This document shows, piece by piece, positions 9,911 through 20,387 of a stretch of 64,000 nt of DNA. The notes beneath the pieces were generated by a model. It saw only the letters and a program-made list of their open reading frames with translations, did not search any database and was not told the origin of the DNA. The stretch is from Calvatia gigantea (Eukaryota; Basidiomycota; Agaricomycetes; Agaricales; Lycoperdaceae). The position numbers were made by a program, and so were the translations under genes. The stretch lies in contig JACAAK010000008.1 of NCBI GenBank assembly GCA_025093985.1, forward strand, positions 1,054,001-1,118,000, written 5' to 3'. Position 1 is the stretch's first letter. Every line of letters starts with the position of its first letter.

Positions 9911-12900
9911 TTAGCCCAATCGTGAAGGGCCAGCAACGGCGTTCTCTTGTCTTGGTGGTATCCTACGTTGAGTGCCGTTTATTTGCGCATTGCTCCCACC
10001 AACAAAATCCCTCGGATGTCCCATAAAGCTGTCATTTGTACCATTCACCTTCTCGCCGTTCACCCTTACCTCTTCCGGGATCAAATACTCTACATCTTCG
10101 TACATGTGAGGGAACAAGATCGCCAACATATCATCGACTCTACATCAAGGCTTACGTCAACGTGCCAACCTTTATGAATATAAAGTAGACGCACCGGAAG
10201 ATGAAGTCGCCTTTCTGTGCTGTCTTTTTCTTCCTTGGGGAATCAATGGTTTTCTTCACGTCACCCAACTCGAAGCTCGACACATTGAGTGTACCAGCTG
10301 CGTTCCCTTTTGTGTATAATGATACACCCTGACGTGCGGCCAGGTCTAGAATGTTCCGCTCAACAGTATCCTCGGCGTAGTAGCAGTAAACTGGTGGATG
10401 GGAGGCCCCCAATCAGTATCGGAACAATGCGAGGATAGTGGACTAACCCTCTGTGGGACGCGTTTGTCCTAAACGATCAATTCGGGCTATTGCCTGAAGT
10501 TCGAATCCATGATGCACAACACTCTCGAGAAGGAAGACCCGGGAAGCACATGTCAAGTTCAATCCGGCATTTTCTCTCTCGCTGTCGATTGATGCTTGAT
10601 AAGTAACAAGTGCCTTACATTTGGGTTGCAATACTTACCCGTGAAGAAGCAGCACAGATATGGTCGGATCCTTTCTGAACTTTTTGGCGGCACTTTCATC
10701 CTTTGAGTTTTGGTCGATGCGCAAGGAGCGAACACCTGTGTAACCGAATTACATGTACCCATCAGAAACGGTCTTAAAAAGAAAGTGTTCGGGGATACCG
10801 TTATACGATAACGCGGCTTGTACGACTGCGGTCGTTAGTGTCGGTGGGTGCCAGGTCAGGCGATGAAATCACTCACTACGTAGAGAATCTGCCCAAGCAG
10901 AGAATACAATGCTCTTCGATTCGGGGTCATGGGCCTGAAGGTAAAGTATATGTTTAACGAGCGTTTGAACCTTGTTTCCAAAGTCGCCCAAGGCCTCAAT
11001 CTGTTGTATTGCTTCAAAAGTTTCAGGATCTGTTTGGAATAGTTTAGATTCGGCCTGATCTGACAGATACGACAAGTGTACCCATAGTATTGTATGTTAT
11101 TTGCCTATGCGAGTGGGGAATGGATTCGTCCTTGGGAACTTTGGGGGCGCGCGGCCCTGGTTCGGGTTCTGATCCGGCCGTAAATCGCTGGAGGGTACTG
11201 GAGTTGATGTCCACTCTGTAAAAAATCGGCGAATGTGTTAAAAATATTCGGATATGGTTCAATATATTCCTACCTGCACATAGGGCATGTATTGCCTTCT
11301 TTCTTCCCCATCCAGGCTCGCATGCATCCCTATTGGAAGGTGTTTGTGTTTGAGGATCGATTTTTCCAAGATGTATGAACCTTATACCTCACAGAATATA
11401 TGTGCGCTAAAACCCCTATATTAACTTCAATCAAGACGTAAAGAAAATGTAAACGTACCATTGTGTGATAAATCCACGGGCAAATTCACATCTGCACAAA
11501 GTACAGAGGTCCTCATCCTCATCATCACCATCGTCCCTTCCCTTATTCCGCACTAAATTAAGGAGGTATCGCTGTTTTGACCGGCCCATCGCAATCTTAG
11601 TATCCAATGCCTTGTGCTTTGCAACCTCCTCTATGATTGCGTCTTCTACAGAACCATCCCATTCTGCTTGAACGACTGAATCGGATATCTCTTGAAGTTG
11701 TCTGAAGTAGATGATTCTCTGGTTGAACACTTTTCTCAGAGTTGCAAGCTCTGCATCGAGCTTATCTTGAACGTTTTCTGGGAAGTATTCGCAGCGGTCA
11801 AGTGAAACTCGTCTGATGTTCCGAGTGTCCGCGTACCTTGATCCGAGATGAGCCTTCGTAGCTGAATTGAAGTGTTCTTCGCCCATAACTTTTCCGGATC
11901 ATTATCCTGTTTGATTGCTGCTGCTACACCATGCAGGTTAACCACAATCTACTTTCAATCTCAGCCATCCGTCGGAGATATGAACGGTAGAGTTCTACCC
12001 ACAGTACGAAGAGCCTTATTTCCCAACTTCTTCAAAATCCCCTTTCTCTTCTCCGATAACTCTTGATGTGCAATCTCGTGTTCAGGTTGTAGGTCCACGC
12101 CGTCAGGGACCTTTAGTGGAGAGTCTTCTGCGGTACTCAAGGCATCCAATGCGGTCGCCGCTTTCATCGCTACTGCTGTTTGGCGGAGTTTTTTCTCGCG
12201 GACGTCATGCGCAGCTAACAACGTTCGTTCGCGAAGTAAGGCTTCCCGGCGGTCTGCCAATAGAGCTGCATAGAGTTGTAAGTACACTTCGGCTTGGCCC
12301 TGGTTGTCCAAGGTGCGCTGATACTCTTGTCCATCGGCGTCGCCATCAACGGGGCTCAACTTGTGTGAGAGCAACTCTACGACGTGAGTTCTCCACTCCC
12401 AAAGGAGTTTAGACTGCGCATTCAGGACGTCTTCAATTATTCGGTGCGCTTCGTCCAGCTATGATTGTAATTGTTGCGAATGTACTGAACAACAAGAGCA
12501 GATGAACATACCAGTTCCCGCGACCTTCGAGTCTTGCAGCCGTCATTGAGGAAAGGAACCCCGATGTGAAGGTCGGGTACAGAGATACCCTCTCGTCCGA
12601 TTTTGGTCATGTCAAGTGCTTGCATCAAGCGGCTGGCGTCCTCTTCTGGGCCTGTGGGGATGGTATAAGCCTTGAGGGTCCATTAAGGTGCAAATGAGCA
12701 AACCTTTCAGAAGGTCTCTTCTGATTTCGTCCGCGATTTCATATGCTTGGATTTCAGAAGCAGAGTGCTGACCACCAAGTACGTGACATACATCTCCCTG
12801 CAGGAACTTGACGCGGTGCAACACGAGACGCATTTCTTTCAACCTTAATTGGAGTGCGCGGCGCTTAGTAGCATGTTCTTCGTCGGCGACAGTTCGTGGA

Positions 12901-15900
12901 ATATCTCCACCATTGGATATTGGAGAATGTTCACGTTCTTTGCCTTTCTCGTTGTTTCCTCTTCCCAGCATCCCTTCATCCTCCTGGTTTTGAGTCTCGC
13001 CTGGAGTGGCGTTTGGGGATTGACCCTTGGGTATATCACCCTTTGCGTTGTGCTCCTTGATCACGTTTTGCAATTCCTCAATCAGTCGATTGACTTCCCT
13101 TTCTGCTGTCTGTAATGTCTCTAAGGCTAGGTGATAACGATTCATTTCCTGCGTTTGTTGCTGAAACTGAGCCAGGGTACACAATCCCTGGACCTGAGCC
13201 AACCGCTATAAGGGAACTTCACAACGCACAAGGGGGTTGAACCTTTACCTTCGCCTTAGCATCGTCCATTGTCGATTTCCAATGCTTCTCCTTTAGATCT
13301 TCCAAGACAGCTTTCATAGTTTTCAATGCTCCTGGCTTGGTCAGTTTATCACCCTGCTTTTGCAGCTGCCCGACCTATTGGGGTTCAAACTTGACTTAGG
13401 CGAGTTACTAGAGTAATCATAAACATACTTGTGGATGAGTGCATATGGCTCGCAGGTTTCGGAGAGCCGTTCTGAGTAGCATCGTATCAACTTGCCACCC
13501 CTCCGAAGCCGCAATTCCGCGCATATCTAGTCCAAGTTCATCTAACATGGTTGCCAGCGTTTGGTTGTAAACCTGCGTTGATTGAAATAAGCTACAAAGA
13601 TCGCCACAACAGACGTCTGACTTGCCTCTTTTTGAACGGGGCCAAGCTCTATGCCAACAACGTAACGAGTTTGTTGGGGAATTGTCAACTCCTCCTTGAC
13701 ATCCGCCTTTACGGTTCTGTGATATCGTTCAGTCCGCAATTGCTATCGGGCCGGCCATCAACCAACCTGATTGCATATTTTTGAAAGAAGGCTGCGAAGT
13801 CCTGAGCATTATGGGGTTCCAGTAGCTGTGCCCACATGCGTGGGGAGCCGATGTGGTCGTGGACGCGCAAAAACCTTCGTGCCCACGATTAGGCGATAAA
13901 ATTGGGACGGACAAAGAACTGCACCTTAGGACGTGGCTCAGATCTGACACCTGAGAACGTGCAGGGGTCCCCGAGACAGCAAAGGAAGCCAACCTGGGAA
14001 TTAGGGAAACCATATCCCTGTCCCGACGTCAGCTCGAGGGCAAAGGAAGATCGAGTAAGACATACTCCGTCTTTCCACCTCCGGCCATCTGGACCTCATC
14101 CATAACAACCCGCATCCACTCAACCATAACTAGTGGACTTCTAGGTCTCTCGACATTCGCATAAGACACATCTTCACGTCTAGGGCGTTGGATACTGGCG
14201 CGAGCGACATTAAAGTCCGACCGCAGGACTGCGTACGTCGTAATCATGATATCGTATTGCTGCACGTACTTGCACCAATCCAGAATATCATCCTCTTCCT
14301 CGTCCACATCCATTTCCACTGACTCAGTGCTTTCTGTCGAGTCATCATCCCTTCTCTTTCCCTTTCCTTTCCCCACTACCCCTTCGGTCAATAAGGGCCT
14401 CTTCTTCGCACTTGTTTTCGGGTTTTTCTGTTTCAACAATTTCCGCACGCGCTCTCTCTCTTCATAAGTGTTTACGATTGGGACAGTCACCTTTGACCAC
14501 CCGTCGTACACAAGGACTTTGAGCGAGGGGGCGTGAGTACCAATTTCGTCAACCCACTGTCCTGCCAGTGCGCTGGGGGTCACGATAAGGGTCGTCTATA
14601 TACCATGGTAAGTGAGTGCGAAACGGAGAGCGCCAATTCATTACCTTAACAGCCTTTACGTTCAGTCTAGCCTCTGGATCCCAGCGTATCAAAGACGGAC
14701 CGCGATCGCCCGGCGCTGGATTTAGCAATATCAAAGCTAATGTCTCTAAAGTCTTCCCCAGGCCTGGTTCTTCTGCAAGTATGCCACCGAGCGCCTTCTC
14801 CGTAACGGGTTTGTTAGGGGAAAGCATTCTACTAAGCCGATTATAAAAGAAAGTATGGTTTCCTTCTTGTATCTCGTCCCAAAAATCGTATTCGCCATCA
14901 TCGCTTTTTGGAACAATCTTGCCCTCGGTTGTCACCTCCTTTCCTTCACGTCCGAGGAGCCATGCGACACTCCGACGCTGGAAAGGGAGAAGGTTTGGAA
15001 GAAGAGCCCCAGGTTGCAGTGCGTCATTGGTCAGCCCGGATTGTATGGGGAGGGCGGAAGTGAGGATAGAATAGAAGTAGGGTATATCGATGTTGTGGGG
15101 TATGCTGGCGTCCCGTCCAGAAGAATGATTATAGAGGAAATGATACAGAATTGATTGACATTCTTCGATAAACCTAACGCGTTTTTTGGCCTCCCTTGGT
15201 GGTAAAGGTTCGAACAGTGAAGGCAGACGAAAAGAAACTGTCACTTCAAGTTGTATCTCGAATGGGAGCTGCTTGTGCGTCGTATCGTGGAGATACCCCG
15301 GTAATATGACAACCTTCATCTGTGGACAGATATCAACTTTGCCGACTTGTTGCAACTCATAGCAACTCCGGAGGACAGCCATATATTCCTGATCTCCATC
15401 GAAGGGCAAAACCAAGCAATTTGGTTCACTACTGCCCAGGTGTTGGTTGACCCATACCGCAATCAGTCTTTCCTTGAAATCCAGGATCCGAACGTAACCA
15501 ATGTCAATGGTTGTGGGTTCAAGGAAAGAATCACATAAAGTGTTCAAGACCTCTAGGAACTCGCCACACAACAGTTCATCACAATCATCTGCATAGCGTA
15601 TCGAGAATGTGTGACTCCAATTGGGCAGTCCTTCCTTTCCTGGGGGACACGAGAGGCCGAGCGGGAACGGGAAAAGAGGGGGAGTAACGCTGTGCTTCTC
15701 CCTCGTGGTCGAAGATACACCGTTTAACGAGAGTCGCTGTTTCTTGGTCTTGTCCGCAAGAATGGGGGAAGCAGCTCTTTTCTTTCCGTTCTTGAAATTG
15801 CCTTCTTCACTTTGTTGTTCTTGTGCTGAGACTTTTCGCAGAATTCGGTCGAAAAGGTCTTTCAATTTGAGAAAAATAGGATATTTTCCGTGTTTGTGGA

Positions 15901-16138
15901 GTTCAGGCCATATATCGGTTGCGAGTAGTTGGGGTGATAAATAATGTTGAGAGTGTGATATTCGCATGTGATATACGTACAACCAGGAATCGACGTGAGC
16001 GGGCTTAGGGGGAATGATAGCTGGGGCAAAGTTTATTATTACACACCCTGTGACACAGGTGCATGAATCCACGATCACGTGACTCGTATCTAAATGAGTC
16101 ACACAACACGCGACACTTTGAATTTGATCAAGGATCAA
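9911..16138 (-). CDS. SNF2-type helicase with RING finger, SHPRH/Irc20-like ubiquitin ligase
   Basis: About 20 introns of 47-70 nt join in frame into roughly 1,790 residues, close to animal SHPRH. In protein order: motif I GGILAEEPGLGKT, motif Ia LIVTPSALAGQW, motif II MDEVQ (DEAQ-like), motif III FAVSGTPAR, a long insertion with coiled-coil charge, a C3HC4 RING (CTLC.CEF...CAHIFCEGC...CPMC), then helicase C-terminal motifs SIVFSAWADSL, TCASRVFLLE and QAIARIDRLGQTR. The RING between the two helicase lobes is the SHPRH/Irc20 arrangement. Family role: ubiquitin ligase and translocase in DNA damage tolerance, in the nucleus. The RING AHIFCE segment sits on a 19-nt exon (11388-11406), and one intron (13573-13625) is GC-AG with a perfect GCAAGT donor. 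The first exon is uncertain: the frame is open to 16138, and Met at 15966 is an alternative start. Confidence 0.88.
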
Positions 16139-16620
16139 TTAATCAAGCTTCCTATTTCCCGGAATGTGTGCAGTGCTAGTGAGCCCCTTCCTCTGATGGT
16201 AATTAGATCTGGTCAAGGGTGGAAAGTTTAGGTTTGAATTGTCCACTCCAGATACTGGGGTTCTACGTGCAATGAGTCAAACACGCAGGCTTCAGGCCTT
16301 GGCCTCAACGTTGTCAACCATGGTGAATCAAATGAAACAGACTTAGGAACCCCCGAGTCACCACAAAATGGTGGGTAAAACCGATTCCAAGTCACAATAA
16401 TACTTAACTGGCGTATTCACACTTCAGCCATCTCGTTTCGGCTTACATAAAACCAAGATGTCTCATAAGACGGTCCTTGGAAGGGACAGTCGTGATTCTC
16501 AAAGTAAGCACCAAACTCACCCCCCCAAGCTAGAATTTTTTTGAACGCACTGAAGTCTTAAAGTGGAGCAGAAAACTGATATCTTCACTCAATGACTGAA
16601 ATAAGTAATAAATTGTCCTC
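16139..16620. other. Intergenic upstream of the SNF2-RING gene
   Basis: This carries the likely promoter of the minus-strand SNF2-RING gene. No ORF, repeat or RNA recognised. It ends at the left target duplication of the hAT-like element. Confidence 0.5.
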
Positions 16621-17332
16621 CCGCCGTCTAGTGTTGCCGTGGCTCAGCTCGGCTCGGCTCGGCTCAGGCACAGCTTGGCTTCATCATAGCTCAGAAGCCA
16701 TCAGGGAGCCGAAAGGTCGGCTCGGCTCACCCCGGCTAGCCAAGAGCCATGGCTAGCCACATATTCTATACTACCCTATACAGTTGACCAAAATTTGAGG
16801 ACAATTCACAGTGTACTGGGATCAAATATACATGGTATTACTGTGATTGGGCACTGGAGGCTGAGGAGATGGACCCTGGGGTCATTAATGGGTTTCTGCC
16901 TGAGTGGGTCCCCCCCAGGGACCCTTGTGAGGTTGACCACGATGGTGCACGCGCCAAACAAGATCAAGCATGTGACACGTGACCACTGAGATGTGTGTGT
17001 ATCATCAGCCAATGCTTGATTACCTGCGTTGTGGCTGATTAGGCTGCACGAAAATTACTACCACTAGTTGTAGGGACGTAATGTTTTCATACTATATGTA
17101 TTTAACTGAATAATATCATGGTTTTGGTCTCGGAATCTACTGTTTTATTTTGACCCAAAATGGCTAATCTTATCACCGGCTCAAGCCGGCTGAGCCATGA
17201 CTTGAGCGGCTTCGGAGCTGAGCTAATCGCCATCAAGCCATGAGCCAAAAATTTTGTTGGCTCAGCTAAAGGTCGGCTCAGCTCGGCTGGCTCGCGGCTT
17301 CGAGCCGAGCCCGCGGCAACACTACCGCTGTC
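16621..17332. mobile_element. Non-autonomous hAT-like DNA transposon (MITE)
   Basis: The element proper is 16629-17324, 696 bp. The ends are inverted: TAGTGTTGCCG at the left and its exact complement at the right (CGGCAACACTA), continuing as imperfect inverted repeats rich in GGCTC. TAGTG fits the hAT terminal consensus YARNG. Flanking 8-mers are CCGCCGTC (16621-16628) and CCGCTGTC (17325-17332), an 8-bp duplication with one mismatch, as hAT transposases make. Subterminal GGCTC/GAGCC repeats are dense at both ends (16640-16750 and 17170-17312), a usual feature of hAT elements as transposase-binding sites. There is no transposase ORF. It sits about 11 bp beyond the stop codon of the F-box gene, so it probably lies in or next to that gene's 3' UTR. 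Confidence 0.85.
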
Positions 17333-17343
17333 AAGGCTTATCA

Positions 17344-19053
17344 CTAATCTGGGTGTGGTGGCCTCGCCAACTTTTTTCTTTCCCAAATCTCCTCTACCGA
17401 ATCCTCCCAATAAGATTGTATCTTGTATCTCCCACTCACCAGCACCAGGTCCTCAAAGTACGGCACCAAAGACATCAACGCGTCCTCTCTACACCCCTGT
17501 ATCACAAGCTTCTTCAACGCTACGCCATTGTTAACGCGCACGTTCGCAAACAGCACTAACGGTTGGAGATCTTCAAACCGGTAATCCGACCAAGATTCCA
17601 CGAAATCCGGATGGTCGAAGGGATGGTTGATGTGGAGTTCCTCAAGGAGAGGTGCAATGCGAAACCGAGGGCGAGTCGAATATGGGTGATCGTCGGGAGT
17701 TAATTGGGATTTGATTTGCGTTCGCCGGTTCTTGGTTCTGGGCTCAAATTGAATGAGGAGGCTGCATAACTTCTCCAAGTCCGACCAAATCGCCTTTGAT
17801 ACCCGCAAGATCCGTAGTGCAGGTAACATCAACAGCAGATCTTCGTCAATAATTTCGCCATATTTACTCCAACGCCCATCAGGACAGTAATTGAGCTCGG
17901 TGACGTTGGTGAAGAGACCAAGAGATCGCAAGGTCGAGAACCCGGGTGGTACTGTGGTGGCGTAGTAAAAGATAGTGGAGTCTTTGACACCAACGAGAGT
18001 ATCTGCTTCGCAGGAATGGTCACCATCGAGGAAGCATGTAACGTTGATCTTGGTACATAGATGGAGGAGAGTGAGGTCATCCGGATGAGGGAAGAGGAAA
18101 TTTCGCAGGTCAGCCTCCCATCCGAGGTTCCAGAGACACACTGTTGCTTCCGGGGGAATAGTAACGTGCTTCAGGAATGTCAGGGGCACCATCTCGAACG
18201 ACCAATCTCCAACCTCCAGGTATCGCAAACATGATAATGATAATGACTTGACAAGATTACTGGTATCGAAAATAAAGTCATCCTCCAATCCAGCGCCAAC
18301 GAGGATAAGGGTTTCGAGCTGGGGAGATTGACTCAAAGTGTTGAGAAACGTATGTAAAGGAAGCCGTGCTTCGTCTAGTTGGTCATAGAGCGCGAGATGC
18401 TTGAGGTTATGAAAACTGTCATGAGGCCATAGGGAAACATTGGCCAAGACGAGTCTTTGCAAGCGAGTCATTTCAGCGTTGAAGACGGGGGGTAGGACGT
18501 AAGGAGTGCCCATGTCATCCTCGTCGCTTGAGATAATAGTGAGTGACTCGAGAAGTGCGGCTGGAGTCGTAAAGTATTTCCACGGAGAATGCGTCTCCGT
18601 GAGAGAACTGAATATATGTAGTTCCCGAAGACGGTCAACATTCGCAATGACGGCTTCAAGCGCCTTGTCCTCCAACAGATCCTCTGATCTATCCGACTGG
18701 AAAGTGTCTGACAGATCAACAGTGTAATAAACCTCCATGGGTAGATCTCCCGCTAGTGGAAAATAATAAAGCGCCGCTTCATCAGAAATCTTGCCGATAT
18801 GTACCCTGCGCCATAGTGTGGGTGTTGAGAAAGCAGTCGTACGCCAGTACCAGCAAACATAGGTCACGACCTGCCAATCGTGAAAAGATGAGGGAAAGGG
18901 AAAGGGAAATGGTTCCGGTACAGCATCCAGCAGGTAGCCGAAGACATGTGCAAGAATTTCGGGTGGTAGGTGGTTTATATGGACAGCCCCAGTTGCCAGA
19001 CCCCCAGTTGAACTTGGGCAGCGGCCGGTTTCCATGTGCAAACGAGAGGTCAA
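17344..19053 (-). CDS. F-box protein with long LRR-like C-terminal region
   Basis: A single open frame of 569 codons. After a short N-terminal tail comes an F-box-like segment, INHLPPEILAHVFGYLL, ending in the typical WRxVxxxTPxLW pattern (CWYWRTTAFSTPTLWRRV). The rest is Leu-rich with irregular repeats (for example LRELHIF, LRYLEVGDW, LRSLGLF, ILRVSKAIW), as in the very large family of basidiomycete F-box proteins. Expected role: substrate receptor of an SCF ubiquitin ligase binding Skp1 through the F-box; the substrate cannot be inferred. No intron is needed. A hAT-like element lies immediately downstream. Met at 19035 (METGR) is an alternative start. Confidence 0.8.
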   Translation of the reverse strand: MTSRLHMETGRCPSSTGGLATGAVHINHLPPEILAHVFGYLLDAVPEPFPFPFPSSFHDWQVVTYVCWYWRTTAFSTPTLWRRVHIGKISDEAALYYFPLAGDLPMEVYYTVDLSDTFQSDRSEDLLEDKALEAVIANVDRLRELHIFSSLTETHSPWKYFTTPAALLESLTIISSDEDDMGTPYVLPPVFNAEMTRLQRLVLANVSLWPHDSFHNLKHLALYDQLDEARLPLHTFLNTLSQSPQLETLILVGAGLEDDFIFDTSNLVKSLSLSCLRYLEVGDWSFEMVPLTFLKHVTIPPEATVCLWNLGWEADLRNFLFPHPDDLTLLHLCTKINVTCFLDGDHSCEADTLVGVKDSTIFYYATTVPPGFSTLRSLGLFTNVTELNYCPDGRWSKYGEIIDEDLLLMLPALRILRVSKAIWSDLEKLCSLLIQFEPRTKNRRTQIKSQLTPDDHPYSTRPRFRIAPLLEELHINHPFDHPDFVESWSDYRFEDLQPLVLFANVRVNNGVALKKLVIQGCREDALMSLVPYFEDLVLVSGRYKIQSYWEDSVEEIWERKKLARPPHPD

Positions 19054-19335
19054 GAGTCACTGAGACGAGCTGTGAGTTGGGCCGGGTTGAGAGGACAACA
19101 TGAGAGCGTACGATACATTCTGAAACCTGTAATACCCGCTACTGCAACGGCAGTAGTATAACGTCCGGTCTGTGTCGAGGCCCTTAAGGTCCTCCGAGTT
19201 CAAGGAAAAGGGATAGGAATGTCGTGGAGGCACGAAGCTGAGAGGAGGAACGAACTTAGAATAGATCCTTGTCACGATAAGTGTCACATGAAATCAGACA
19301 GCAAGTAATTTACGGTAATCACATCTACGGAATAT

Positions 19336-20195
19336 CTAGTCCAGCCCAGCAATGTTTTGAGGTGCCCCGGAAAGCTTCGGCTCCTTTTCTCTCTTTTCTC
19401 TTCTACGTTTTACATCCCAGTTGTATACACGTGCAATATTCACTTCCATCACCGTGATCTGCTCACGCAAAAACTCTAAATCTTCAATCGTGTTCTTCAG
19501 TGTAGTTTCTGCAGCTTCGAGCTTGGATTTTAATAACGCGATTGCCGCAGGAATTTTGTAAGACAACATGACATTTGCCTGTAAAATCATTTAGCGGAGG
19601 TTTTCCAAATGCGAAGAGTTCAATACCCCAAGCCAGAGGTAGACGGTATCTGTGTCCTGCAACTCTGCCTCGGCGTATAATGTGTCGTTGAGCTCAAATG
19701 TAGTTGTCGGAAGCTTGCCTTCCTCCTCATCAAGGTCATCCTCAAGGTCATCTTCATCATCCTCGGAAGAGCTTGCCCTTTCCCTCCTACCTCTACGTCA
19801 GAAGGAATAGGTGTATGAGGAAACGGACGCACGCGACGATCTCCTAGAAATTCGACCATATCGAGCGTTTTCTTGATGTCTGGTATCTTTTCTTCAAGAC
19901 TGGCACGACGTTGTGTTAGAGTCCCGTCCATGTATCGGTACTTTCTACGCTTTCGTTCGGTGTCAACCAAGCGGCCTTTCAACATTGTGGAGTAGAGCGT
20001 ACGCAAGCGCATCTTGAAATCTCTTCAATGGGCCCTCGACATCAGCGTCCGGTCCCCCTAGATACGACTCAATGTTTTCCTAAAGACGGTGAGAAAAAAA
20101 GTAGAGTGAACATTCGTGTAGGAACGCACAACAAAAGGGGCTTTTGGAATGCCTCTTGGATTTTTCTCCTCTGAAAAGACAGGTTGAGATGCCAT
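19336..20195 (-). CDS. PAC10: Prefoldin subunit 3 (VBP1/Pac10 family)
   Basis: Five exons, complement(19336..19578, 19627..19790, 19838..19944, 20003..20079, 20130..20195), total 657 nt and 218 codons, in exact frame. The start MASQPVFSEEKNPRGIPKAPFV and the second exon's ENIESYLGG block match prefoldin subunit 3. The protein has the alpha-type prefoldin layout: an N-terminal coiled coil, a central acidic insert (SSSEDDEDDLEDD), the hairpin block TTTFELNDTLYAEAEL and a C-terminal coiled coil ending VNIARVYNWDVKRRREK. Family role: a subunit of the hexameric cytosolic prefoldin that delivers actin and tubulin chains to the CCT chaperonin. The intron between exons 3 and 4 has a less certain donor (47 nt). 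It is transcribed away from MRD1 across only 192 bp. Confidence 0.9.
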
Positions 20196-20387
20196 TTGGT
20201 GTCCTGAAATCTCGAATTCAGCAGATGAGATCATGCCATCACTCGTTCCGGCGATAGCCGAGCGGAGTTTCTTCAGGGACTCCTCGTATTTGACTTTTTT
20301 TCTGTTCATCATACCTAACGGTCAGCAATCTCTCTTCTTCTCAGCCATGCCAAGAGCTGATATCTCGCAGTACAGATCAGTACGACC
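20196..20387. promoter_or_regulatory. Short divergent promoter between prefoldin 3 and MRD1
   Basis: Only 192 bp separate the start codons of two divergently transcribed housekeeping genes, so this must hold both core promoters and 5' UTRs. No TATA box is evident. A pyrimidine-rich CTCTCTTCTTCTCAG run lies at about 20329-20343. Confidence 0.6.

Noticed and set aside
16629..17324. Short ORFs inside the hAT-like element
   Set aside because: None exceeds about 100 codons or resembles a transposase; the element is non-autonomous.
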